From Thermoplasmatales archaeon I-plasma (GTDB lineage: Archaea > Thermoplasmatota > Thermoplasmata > Thermoplasmatales > GCA-001856825), in contig ATMD01000001.1 in assembly GCA_001856825.1 (NCBI GenBank), forward strand, positions 426,581 through 490,580: 64,000 nucleotides of DNA, written 5' to 3'. A model generated the notes under the pieces. That model saw only the letters and a list, made by a program, of their open reading frames with translations. It was not told the DNA's origin and searched no databases. Positions 34,458 through 42,944 of the stretch are shown piece by piece. Each line of letters begins with the position of its first letter. The stretch's first letter is position 1. A program made the translations under genes and the position numbers.

Positions 34458-35276
34458 GTGGCTGTAACAATGAGAGAACCATATGTCAGTGGCCACTTCT
34501 ATCCTGCAGATCCTGAGGAGCTGAGAGAAAAGATAGCATGGGCATTCACGCACTGGAATGGCCCTGGCTACATACCGGAGATTAAGAAGATAAGTCCGGA
34601 GCACGGCATAGTTGCACCTCATGCGGGTTACGATTACAGTGCACCCGTTGCTGCATATTCCTTTGGCTCCTTAGCAAACTCTGGTAGGTACGATTATTTC
34701 GTTGTCATAGGGCCGAACCATACCGGTTTGGGGTCGCCAATATCTATTGGGAATGAGGATTACCTAACTCCACTTGGAAGGGCGAGGATCAGGAGAGACG
34801 TGGTTGAAGACCTGCAGGATGACCTGATAGTTGTAGATAACCTCGCTCACGCACAGGAGCATTCGGTTGAAGTGGAGATCCCATTCCTTCAATACATTTA
34901 CGGTGAGGTGGAGATAGTTCCAATTGTTATGCTTGACCAGAGTCTGGAGGCAGCAGAGCATCTGGCAGCAAAGTTAAAGAAGCTGAAAGGGAACTTTACC
35001 ATCGTAGCTAGTTCTGACCTTAACCACTATCTCCCCCTGACAAGGCTGAGGCGCTTGGATGGATATTTTGCAAGTGCAGTGCTTAACAGGGACATCAAGG
35101 CAGTTTACAGGTACGAATACTCCGGTGAGATGAGTGCTTGCGGATTTGGCCCGATTGTGACCCTCCTTTCTACATACAGGGGGAAGGTGGAATTGCTGAA
35201 GCTCTCAAACTCAATAGAGATGACTGGAGGCGAAACTGGAGTGGGCTACGCATCATTCACTGTGGAAAGGACCTAG
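34458..35276 (+). CDS. MEMO1 family protein
   Basis: This 272-aa protein is of the MEMO family, a fold related to class-III extradiol dioxygenases. It begins REPYVSGHFYPADPEELREKI and has GIVAPHAGYDYSAPVAAYSF, VIGPNHTG, HSVEVEIPFLQ and ASSDLNHYLP. Together these carry the three conserved histidines plus the cysteine-containing MSACGFGPI segment that line the putative metal site. The biochemical role in archaea is not settled. Two starts are possible (GTG 34458 or ATG 34470), and a TATA-like TATTAAT at 34434-34440 does not decide between them. The gene often clusters with rpsB and eno in archaea, as here. Confidence 0.93.
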   Translation: MAVTMREPYVSGHFYPADPEELREKIAWAFTHWNGPGYIPEIKKISPEHGIVAPHAGYDYSAPVAAYSFGSLANSGRYDYFVVIGPNHTGLGSPISIGNEDYLTPLGRARIRRDVVEDLQDDLIVVDNLAHAQEHSVEVEIPFLQYIYGEVEIVPIVMLDQSLEAAEHLAAKLKKLKGNFTIVASSDLNHYLPLTRLRRLDGYFASAVLNRDIKAVYRYEYSGEMSACGFGPIVTLLSTYRGKVELLKLSNSIEMTGGETGVGYASFTVERT

Positions 35277-36166
35277 ACGATGGTTGCCCTGTAACTGCCG
35301 GCAATAGCAACAACCTTCCTTCTGAAACTGAATTCCAGGGTGGAGGACCATAGGTCAAATACTGCTACGTCCCCTGTTTTCACCGTTGAACCCTCACCGG
35401 GCATTGGGTGATAGCTGAATGGGTATAGCGGAGTAGTAAGGTAGAGTTTGCTGTTCCTATATTTTTCTAGTTTTGAAGAAATCAAGGATATTGAATTTCC
35501 CTCCACAAATAAACCCTTTACAGCTTCGACGGCCTCAATACTCTGCCTGTATTTTTCAACATACACATCCTCCCCTGTGGCCAGGAAGGAGTTTGAATAT
35601 AGGATGGTAAGTCCATTCTTCTTCGAGGCTACCTCCACGTACATTACCTTCTTCAGGTTTGAATCCCCGGGCTTGTTCCATATGTTTAGCGTGTTCTTGT
35701 CGAATGCAACGACCGGGTCGTAATACAAAGAGTGACCTAAAGAGCAGAGGCTATGCCTTATGCGATCTGAAACACTCTTTTCCGTATCATCCGTCTTCAA
35801 TTCCTGTGTTGTCTCTTCTATAGATTGGCTAATTCTCTTCCTTTCTTCAATCAGGAATCTGCGCTCCTCAGATAGTGGGTACTGGAACCAGTCTTTTATT
35901 TCCTCGGAGCAGGCTTTCCCCTTCCTAAACGAGAAGTAAGGTTGAGCTATGCAGTATTCCTTGCCTTCAGATTCATCAAAATTCTGATCTATTTCTTTGT
36001 CTCCTATCAGCCTGAATCTTCCGTCGCTTATGAGGACTGCGGATGCCCTTTCATCTTCAGAAAAATAATAGAACAGAGGATTCTCCTTGTAGAACGCCAC
36101 TTTTCTTTCTCCGCTCCCAATAAGTTTTGCACGTGCATTTCTTGACGTTTTTAGTATTCCACTCAT
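35273..36166 (-). CDS. Protein resembling a metal-less M24 (prolidase/creatinase-fold) domain
   Basis: This 297-aa cytoplasmic protein matches no family with confidence. By eye, residues from about 115 onward follow the M24 pita-bread pattern. A helical KRISQSIEETTQEL stretch is followed by YYDPVVAFDKN (compare fdPiVasGxN), then MYVEVAS and LYSNSF where metal-binding aspartates would be. SYHPMPGEG and TGDVAVFDLWSS occupy the place of the vHExP and EPG segments. The canonical metal ligands are not conserved, so it would be non-catalytic. The start at 36166 lies 1 nt after the S15 gene stop, with GGAGAT as ribosome-binding site. Longer forms starting upstream inside that gene are unlikely. Coupling to a peptide hydrolase is notable. 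Confidence 0.6.
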   Translation of the reverse strand: MSGILKTSRNARAKLIGSGERKVAFYKENPLFYYFSEDERASAVLISDGRFRLIGDKEIDQNFDESEGKEYCIAQPYFSFRKGKACSEEIKDWFQYPLSEERRFLIEERKRISQSIEETTQELKTDDTEKSVSDRIRHSLCSLGHSLYYDPVVAFDKNTLNIWNKPGDSNLKKVMYVEVASKKNGLTILYSNSFLATGEDVYVEKYRQSIEAVEAVKGLFVEGNSISLISSKLEKYRNSKLYLTTPLYPFSYHPMPGEGSTVKTGDVAVFDLWSSTLEFSFRRKVVAIAGSYRATIV

Positions 36167-36167
36167 A

Positions 36168-37811
36168 CTAATCTCCATAAAGGTAAAATGAGAAATGTGA
36201 GGGATGCTCCCTTGTATGGATGATTTTAGTGTTTGCAACTTTCATGATGGTATCTGTTGCAAGGTCGCTGCCTGTATTAAGGTTTCTGGAATATTTTGGG
36301 AATGCTGCAGAGTATATACTGAATCCAATCCTATGTCCTTGAGAAAATTTATGTCCCGTGTTCCATAAGTCTACGATCATCTCGTAAATTTTTCCCTTTT
36401 CCAGCAACTCCACCTTATCCATCCCATTTCTGTATCGGGCCCTTGTCATTCCATCACACAATCTTTGAGATTTGCCATTTGGCCAAATATCCAGAAGCAT
36501 TGCCATAATATCTGTGTCGGGAACATCGGTCTCCATGAAGATATTGGCCCTGACTGCACCCAGGAAGGTGATATCTTTTTCAAGGGGCGGTGACTTATAT
36601 AATAGGATGTCGTCCCTCCTATGTACAGAGGAATAATCATCTGGCCCGCCTATCTGTGCCGAGGTTGCCTCAGTGACAAAAGGGGTTGGATCAGAAGGGT
36701 TGTATTGATAAGAGTCATATCCGTCATTAATTTCATCCTTCGACCACACCAACGTACCATCTCCAAATCTGCTGTTTGCGCGTCCTCTGCTGCTTATGAA
36801 TAATTCCGAGGCCGTGGTCCCGGATTGGGGCCAGTCATCAAAATCAACCCACTTATTTTCGCCCATAATGAAGACTTTTGCCCTCTTGCCTACATTAATA
36901 TTCTCATCAATGAGCCACTTCTTGAACCAGTTTAGCTGAATTGTATCAAGGTCTATGATTGCATCAGGTCCAAAATCTAAATCTCCCAATTTGGACGATG
37001 AATTCACGTTATGCCCCCATGGTCCAATGATAATTGATTGATTTTCCCGTGATTTCGAGGTGGCAGAACTATACCGCATACCGCTATAATTGATGAACGT
37101 TCCAATTTGTTCGTCATCATACCATCCGGAAATGTGCATTACGGGGATATTTATACTAGCGAATTTCTTCTGGTAGCTTATCGCATCCCAGTACGAGTCG
37201 AATGTTTGGTGTAGCATCCCCTCTTCCCAATCATCAAAACCCATTCCCAATGCCTTTGGCATGTCCTTCAAAGGAAGTGTTCTGTAAACGCTCATCCAGT
37301 CGATGTCATCCACGCTTTTTACCGTTCTACCGCTTACAAGATACCTCCATGAGATATGCATCGGGTCGCTCACACCTGTCGGGCTCTCTACAAATGGGTC
37401 TGATGGCGAAACCCTCGATATCATTGCTTTGAGGCTCTTTGGAAGTTCTAGGGCAGTCAACCATTGTATCCTTGCAGAATATGAACCGCCGAATGTTCCC
37501 ACCCTGCCATTCGACCACGACTGGCTAGTTACCCAGTCGATAATCTCTTTACCATCAGGTCCGTCATTGAAATAGGGGATGAATTCGCCATCTGAGTCGC
37601 CCCTTCCCCTGACATCGGAATTCAGGAAAGCAAAGCCATTAGAAGCAAAAAATCGAGCATTTTTTCTATATTGAGGGTCATCACGTCCGTATGGAGTCCT
37701 GAAGACAATTGTCTGGAATGGAGGACTTGAGGCAGGGTAATAAATGTCTCCAGTTATTCTTACCCCATCTCTCATAGGAATTCTAACCATCCTCTTGACC
37801 TTGTAATCCAT
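36168..37811 (-). CDS. S15/CocE-type alpha/beta hydrolase (X-Pro dipeptidyl-peptidase family)
   Basis: This is a hydrolase of 547 aa with the typical CocE/NonD layout: an alpha/beta-hydrolase core, a helical cap (about 140-220) and a C-terminal jelly-roll domain (about 340-547). The catalytic triad candidates are S110 in GTFGGSYSA, D232 in SGWYDD and H267 in GPWGHN. The oxyanion-hole tyrosine is in FRTPYGRDD. Family members cleave X-Pro dipeptides, acylated amino acids or esters. No signal peptide is seen, so it is intracellular. It is leaderless by TATA spacing and translationally coupled to the following M24-like gene. Confidence 0.9.
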   Translation of the reverse strand: MDYKVKRMVRIPMRDGVRITGDIYYPASSPPFQTIVFRTPYGRDDPQYRKNARFFASNGFAFLNSDVRGRGDSDGEFIPYFNDGPDGKEIIDWVTSQSWSNGRVGTFGGSYSARIQWLTALELPKSLKAMISRVSPSDPFVESPTGVSDPMHISWRYLVSGRTVKSVDDIDWMSVYRTLPLKDMPKALGMGFDDWEEGMLHQTFDSYWDAISYQKKFASINIPVMHISGWYDDEQIGTFINYSGMRYSSATSKSRENQSIIIGPWGHNVNSSSKLGDLDFGPDAIIDLDTIQLNWFKKWLIDENINVGKRAKVFIMGENKWVDFDDWPQSGTTASELFISSRGRANSRFGDGTLVWSKDEINDGYDSYQYNPSDPTPFVTEATSAQIGGPDDYSSVHRRDDILLYKSPPLEKDITFLGAVRANIFMETDVPDTDIMAMLLDIWPNGKSQRLCDGMTRARYRNGMDKVELLEKGKIYEMIVDLWNTGHKFSQGHRIGFSIYSAAFPKYSRNLNTGSDLATDTIMKVANTKIIHTREHPSHFSFYLYGD

Positions 37812-37827
37812 GTTAGGAAATGGGATT

Positions 37828-37839
37828 GATAAATAAAAG
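37828..37839 (-). promoter_or_regulatory. TATA box for the S15 hydrolase operon
   Basis: CTTTTATTTATC on the minus strand is centred about 23 nt upstream of the ATG at 37811. Confidence 0.55.
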
Positions 37840-38010
37840 AGATTTGAACGACTTACTTACAGTACTATTAGGTTGTCCATAATTAACTGTAATCTTTGTA
37901 ATATTAAATCCCAGATCGTCAATTATAGTGGCGTCATCTACTCTATAATTACAACCAAAATTAATTGGATAAAAAGGTAGAATAATTTAGAATTTTAGCA
38001 CGATGAAACC

Positions 38011-41000
38011 TCATTCACCTTTCTTTTCAGCAACCTTTCTTCCCTTCCTGAGGATAAGTGTGGACACTCCACCTATAATTGCAACAATTACTACCGCTAT
38101 AATGATTAAGTATATCAGAGGGAAAGAAGTTGGTCGATAAATTTTTTCAAGGGTAATCGAAAGATGTGTTGTTTGTGTTTGGTTGCTTAGAATTGTCATA
38201 TTCTTATAATATGGCTGATAACCCGTCATAGTTGCTTCTATTTCGTATGCTCCAGGGACTATTGAAATGTTGAAAATACCATTAGTTGTAGGTACTTCTT
38301 TGCCATTTACTAATAGTGTTGCATTTGTTGGCGATATTGATCCGGTTAAGTAAAGTTTAATTGAAGGAGGTGGTGTGGCCGAGAATTCTACGGACTGCGT
38401 CACATTGTTACCTGCAACAGTTATAGTACCCGAGGTTGGAGAGAATGTCAAATTGGACGAGGTTGATATTGAAAAGGAATAGGAACCGTTAGTTTCTGTA
38501 AATGAAATTGTACTCCCGGTAGATGTCACCGTACTATTCCCAAGCGTAACAGACCAGGTAGCACCACTGGTTAGATTAGATTCTATGAATTTTACTGAGA
38601 AAAGTTGCGTGAACGTTACCGTTTTAGTTATGGAAGACCCGTTCACTTTTATAACTCCAGTTGTGGGCGACAGCAAGTAACCTGATACGTTGGAAATATG
38701 GAAGGAATACGAGCCATTTATAACTCTAAATGAAATAGTAGGATTTGTTGAATTAATTGTGCTTGCATCAAATGTAACAGACCACGTCCTCCCATTTCGA
38801 AGGCCAGTCTCTGCAAAAGTAACGGAATATCCGCTTACTGGGGAGAATTTTATAGTTTGCGTAATTCCGGACCCTTCTACTTTCAAGGTGCCAGATTCAG
38901 CCGGTAGTGAATAGCCATTAAGGTACCCTATGGTATAGGAGTATGTACCGTTAGGTTCTGAAAATTTAATTGAGGAATTTGTCGAGGATTGTATGCTACT
39001 AAGTCCACCAAAAGAGGTAATTATCTGAATTCCACCGACTAGATGATTAGAAAGGTAAATATCGTGGTTTGAAGGATAGTATGTTGGAAATAGAGGTGAA
39101 CCGGTGACTGCAATGTTTGATATTACGGTATTGGAAAGTGAACTTATGACTGCTAAAACGCTTGAGTTCTGCTCTGAAACATAAATATTGTGGTCAAATG
39201 AATCATAGGCAATCCCCAGGGGTGAAGACAGGGCTGGAAGATCAATAGTTGTCACTACTTGATTATTATTGCCATTCACAACGAGTACGGAATTCAGTGC
39301 GTGATCTGTGAAGTACAGGTATCCATTTAAAGAATCGTATGCACCAAAATAAGCTCCGCCAGGAATAGTAGTAACAATACCGTTAGTTTTTGAATTTATA
39401 ACAAACACGGAGTCCTGAGCAGTTCCATTGTTAAACCCTCCAACATAAATATTCCCATTAGAGGGGTCGTATACTTCACCTGCAAGCTTTTCTCCATTTG
39501 GCCCAAGTGAAATCGAATTGATGACGGTGTTTGTCGTACTCGAAATTATTGAGACAGTTCCTGAAGCCGCATTTGAAACATATATGTCCTGGCTTAGGGA
39601 GGAATAGGTAATTCCTACAGGCTGGTTTCCTACTTGTATAGTTGAAATCACAGCATTAGTTGCCGTGTTTATCACGGACACATTATTCGTAAGTGCGTTC
39701 GCCGTGTACAAATATCCGTTGTAAGGATCATAGACGCTAGATTCAGGAAGGGAACCGACAGATATTATGGAAATTATCGTGTTAGTAGGAGGGCTGATAA
39801 CCAAAACAACACCGGGATATCTTACTAGTGAAGTCGAATTTTCTATTATTCCTGAAGCGTATAGGTACTTGTTGGATCCATCGTAGGTAATTCCATAAAC
39901 TGCTATTTCTTTTGATGAAGTTGATATTGTTCCTACTATCTTTCCTGAATATGTTGAATTCGTGAGGGATACTGTCCATTGAGTACCTGGGGAGAGTCCA
40001 GACTCATTAAATGAAATCGTATATTTTGTGACTGGGAGAGTTGGAGTAAACGAGATAGAGACTGATTGGCCTGACCCATTGATGAATATTAGTCCAGCAG
40101 AAGGATTCGGCGAATAGCCAGATGCATTCACTTCATATGTAAACGTTCCGTTCGGTTCCCTAATTGTTATTGAATCGAAGATTGATGAAATGGTAGAATT
40201 TGAAATTGTTATTGACCAAACTGTGCCGTTGGATAGACCAGATTCAGAAAATGTAATTGGATAGGTAATTACGGTTTCCCGGAATGAAACTGGAATAATT
40301 ACAGACCTGCCAGAAACAACGATAGTTCCGTTAGCTGGAACTGCTGTATAGCTGGATGCAACGATGTTATAAACGTAGGTGCCATTTGGTTCGTTGGTAA
40401 TGATAGTAGAGTTAGAGGAAAAGCTATACACTCCGTTTAGTGAAACATACCATAGGGTACCGTTTGGTAACCCGGTTTCCTCAAACGTTATAGGATAACT
40501 TATTTGAATAATCACAGTGACTTTTAAGGTACTTCCTTTGACTACGAATGATGAACTCGTAGATAGTTGCGAACTAGTTGTGGCTGAATAGTTATAAGAT
40601 GAATTTGGGAGATAGGCCGTCATAACTGCATTAAAGGAAGAATTTGTATATTCATAGGAGAAGTTAGAATTTTCAATGGTCAATGTCCATGTGGTATTTG
40701 AAGTAAGTCCGATTATAGAAAAGGTTACCGGATAGAGACTAGGAAAAACATAAGATTCAGTTAACTGTTGTCCAGAAACGTTTATTGTATTCCCAGACGG
40801 GTAAATGTAGGTCCCTGCTTCATAAATTGAATAGTAGTAACTTCCATTAATGAGATATAAATTAACGCTCTGATATGGAGAAGATGTGTTAAAGAATTCT
40901 TCCCTAAATCCAGAGGAGGAAGTGGTCGAAAAGGCACTAACTCCCCAATCTATTCCACTCGGTAGATTAGTTTCTGTAAATTTGACCTCTGTTAACTTAG

Positions 41001-42576
41001 GGAATTTCAGAGATATTTGTGCACCATTTGCTCCCACTGAGAATGTTGCAGAGGAGTAAATATCTTGATATTGTTGGTTAATTATCGTTCCCATTGTATT
41101 CTCTGAGTAAGTATAGTTGTATTTACCAACAGGTAAATATATTGAGAGCGATGAGTTAAGAGACGTATTTGAGTATACGTCCGTCCTCCCGCTTCCGAAA
41201 ATTGCTATCCCCCAGCTCATCGTGTCGTTTAGGCCACTCTCCGAGATATTTACTACGTAAGTTTGTGGAAAAGATATTGTTTGTGAATATACAGATGATG
41301 AGACGTTAAAACTTCCACTAATGAAATATGCTCCTCCCTCCCCTCCAGTAAATGTGTAAGACCCACTTGGGAGTGAAAAAGTCATTGATGATGAAAGAGT
41401 GGAGCTTGATGACGAATATTTGGCATTCGTAGAAAATACTGACATTTGCCATCCGATACCACTTCTGTAGCCAAAACCTTCGAATGTTACTTTATTTAAT
41501 GTAGGAAACACCACACTTATCATTTCGTTTTCCCCATTTACATATATAGGAGAAGATTCTGAAAATAAAGTGCCCTCAGTCGTTGGCTGATAGAGATATA
41601 CTCCATCAGGCACGTTTATTGTTATTGTGCTATTATCAGAGTTTACTGTAAAGAAATTTTCCAGCAGGTATTGATTTGAGGTCAATGTAACCCCGTAGAC
41701 CCCCCAAGCAGTTCCTGCCGAAAGCCCTGATTCTTTAAAAATTATTGAGTGTAGAGGTGGTATGAAGATTTGCCTCGTCACGTTCTTGCCATATACTAGT
41801 AATGGCGAAGACTCAATTACAAGTGCACCAATTCCAAATGCGAAACTGTAATAACCGTTTGGAAGGTAAGCAGTAATTGTTGAACTTGATGCGCTTTGCG
41901 AAAGAATTGCAAGTTTACCAGAAGCCAAAGATGTAGTTGCATATACGTTCCAAATCCCACCGCTGGTTAGCCCTTGCTCGGTAAATGATGCCATGACCAT
42001 ACTTGGGAATGTAATCGATACAGTTTCTGTTGATGCAACTTTAAATTTATAAGGGCCAATCATTGTACCTGTAGGTCCCGTATAATAATAATAAGTTCCG
42101 GGAATTAATGATGTTGTGATAGTTGATGAGGAACTAGCTCCAGAAAAAATTACTCCATAATCTTCGTTCGTTAGGGTATTATACAAGGGCAGATCTGGTA
42201 CCGAAGATGATAGATTTGTAAAAATGTACACACTCCAGCTTATTCCTGTCCCTTTATTAGTGACTTCAAATGTTACGGAAACTGAGGCTGGGGAACTATT
42301 TTGTCTTTCATTGAAATAGCCATATTGCCTTAAAGCCAGTAGTGACTCAATTTCCTTCAATCCGTTAAAACCAATTGCACTGCTATGAGGTAGACTCGTT
42401 TGCGAATCTCCCACAGCTTGTAAGTTTGTATTCAGGTTTAAATGGGCAGGAGGAGAAAAATTTATATGTTGTCCATCACTCGTTTGAGTCCCTGTTAAGC
42501 CCATTAATGAGCTAGTGACTAGGATAGTAAGTGTTATCAATACAATCACTCTAACAGAGAATTTGGCTACTTTCAC
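38011..42576 (-). CDS. Large anchored surface protein: FxESGL repeats, inserted beta-propeller, PEGA-like domain
   Basis: This is an exported protein of about 1,521 aa. After a signal helix (VRVIVLITLTILVTSSLMG) come about twelve repeats of 70-80 residues. Each starts like VTFxExGLxxGTxWxV and ends in NGTYxYxI...GxxxVxGxxxxxxVxF. Within the tenth repeat lies a seven-fold YVTN-type propeller of about 300 residues (units like DPYNGYLYTAN...VSVINTxTNxVIxTI). A PEGA-like domain (LLVNGKEVPT...GYQPYYKNMT), one membrane helix and a basic tail end the protein. It is very rich in N-glycosylation sequons. An ATG at 42591 is in frame, but the TATA box sits only about 10 nt from it. The GTG at 42576 is at leaderless distance. 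Confidence 0.85.
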   Translation of the reverse strand: MKVAKFSVRVIVLITLTILVTSSLMGLTGTQTSDGQHINFSPPAHLNLNTNLQAVGDSQTSLPHSSAIGFNGLKEIESLLALRQYGYFNERQNSSPASVSVTFEVTNKGTGISWSVYIFTNLSSSVPDLPLYNTLTNEDYGVIFSGASSSSTITTSLIPGTYYYYTGPTGTMIGPYKFKVASTETVSITFPSMVMASFTEQGLTSGGIWNVYATTSLASGKLAILSQSASSSTITAYLPNGYYSFAFGIGALVIESSPLLVYGKNVTRQIFIPPLHSIIFKESGLSAGTAWGVYGVTLTSNQYLLENFFTVNSDNSTITINVPDGVYLYQPTTEGTLFSESSPIYVNGENEMISVVFPTLNKVTFEGFGYRSGIGWQMSVFSTNAKYSSSSSTLSSSMTFSLPSGSYTFTGGEGGAYFISGSFNVSSSVYSQTISFPQTYVVNISESGLNDTMSWGIAIFGSGRTDVYSNTSLNSSLSIYLPVGKYNYTYSENTMGTIINQQYQDIYSSATFSVGANGAQISLKFPKLTEVKFTETNLPSGIDWGVSAFSTTSSSGFREEFFNTSSPYQSVNLYLINGSYYYSIYEAGTYIYPSGNTINVSGQQLTESYVFPSLYPVTFSIIGLTSNTTWTLTIENSNFSYEYTNSSFNAVMTAYLPNSSYNYSATTSSQLSTSSSFVVKGSTLKVTVIIQISYPITFEETGLPNGTLWYVSLNGVYSFSSNSTIITNEPNGTYVYNIVASSYTAVPANGTIVVSGRSVIIPVSFRETVITYPITFSESGLSNGTVWSITISNSTISSIFDSITIREPNGTFTYEVNASGYSPNPSAGLIFINGSGQSVSISFTPTLPVTKYTISFNESGLSPGTQWTVSLTNSTYSGKIVGTISTSSKEIAVYGITYDGSNKYLYASGIIENSTSLVRYPGVVLVISPPTNTIISIISVGSLPESSVYDPYNGYLYTANALTNNVSVINTATNAVISTIQVGNQPVGITYSSLSQDIYVSNAASGTVSIISSTTNTVINSISLGPNGEKLAGEVYDPSNGNIYVGGFNNGTAQDSVFVINSKTNGIVTTIPGGAYFGAYDSLNGYLYFTDHALNSVLVVNGNNNQVVTTIDLPALSSPLGIAYDSFDHNIYVSEQNSSVLAVISSLSNTVISNIAVTGSPLFPTYYPSNHDIYLSNHLVGGIQIITSFGGLSSIQSSTNSSIKFSEPNGTYSYTIGYLNGYSLPAESGTLKVEGSGITQTIKFSPVSGYSVTFAETGLRNGRTWSVTFDASTINSTNPTISFRVINGSYSFHISNVSGYLLSPTTGVIKVNGSSITKTVTFTQLFSVKFIESNLTSGATWSVTLGNSTVTSTGSTISFTETNGSYSFSISTSSNLTFSPTSGTITVAGNNVTQSVEFSATPPPSIKLYLTGSISPTNATLLVNGKEVPTTNGIFNISIVPGAYEIEATMTGYQPYYKNMTILSNQTQTTHLSITLEKIYRPTSFPLIYLIIIAVVIVAIIGGVSTLILRKGRKVAEKKGE

Positions 42577-42594
42577 TGCCTCAGATAACATTTA

Positions 42595-42606
42595 ATATAT
42601 TTAAGT
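42595..42606 (-). promoter_or_regulatory. TATA box for the 1,521-aa surface protein gene
   Basis: CTTAAATATATT on the minus strand is centred about 25 nt from the GTG at 42576 and too close to the ATG at 42591, which favours the GTG start. Confidence 0.55.
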
Positions 42607-42913
42607 TTGATTGAGACCGAAAATCTTGAAATGTTCAATCGAGAATTACATGGGGAACTGAGGTAGATTATGCTTTAGACGAAATGTCTGAACGGTACCC
42701 TGTAATCTTATTAATACCTATGCTCCAATTGCTAGGGGGGTTAGTCAAACACTAGTTTGAAAGTTATTTTAATTTGAGTGAAAAGTTAGAAAGACCATGT
42801 TTTTGCATTGGAATAATCTAAAAGGTGGTTTTTTAAAATGACTTGCCAATGAATTGAGCACAAGTTCAGAACTGCTCCACACGATATTTGAATTTTAATG
42901 ACCAAATATAAAG
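42607..42913. other. Divergent intergenic region between two surface-protein genes
   Basis: About 310 bp of AT-rich DNA lies between the two divergent promoters. It contains a perfect inverted repeat, TCAAAC-ACTA-GTTTGA at 42745-42760, and a G6 run at 42735-42740. I see no ORF or RNA gene. The inverted repeat could be a regulator site but also occurs easily by chance in such sequence. Confidence 0.5.
42745..42760. promoter_or_regulatory. Inverted repeat, possible operator
   Basis: Six-base arms TCAAAC/GTTTGA are separated by ACTA, about 150 bp from each divergent promoter. No regulator is known for it, and the call is tentative. Confidence 0.25.
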
Positions 42914-42923
42914 ATATTTATAG
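42914..42923 (+). promoter_or_regulatory. TATA box for the giant surface protein gene
   Basis: ATATTTATAG is centred about 26 nt upstream of the TTG at 42945. This supports TTG as a leaderless start, with the in-frame ATG at 42972 as the alternative. Confidence 0.5.
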
Positions 42924-42944
42924 TGACTTTAACTAAGCTAAATA

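Noticed and set aside
36167..36238. Longer N-terminus (24 residues) for the M24-like protein.
   Set aside because: It would overlap the hydrolase gene by 71 nt. The ATG at 36166 has a ribosome-binding site and sits one base after the stop codon.
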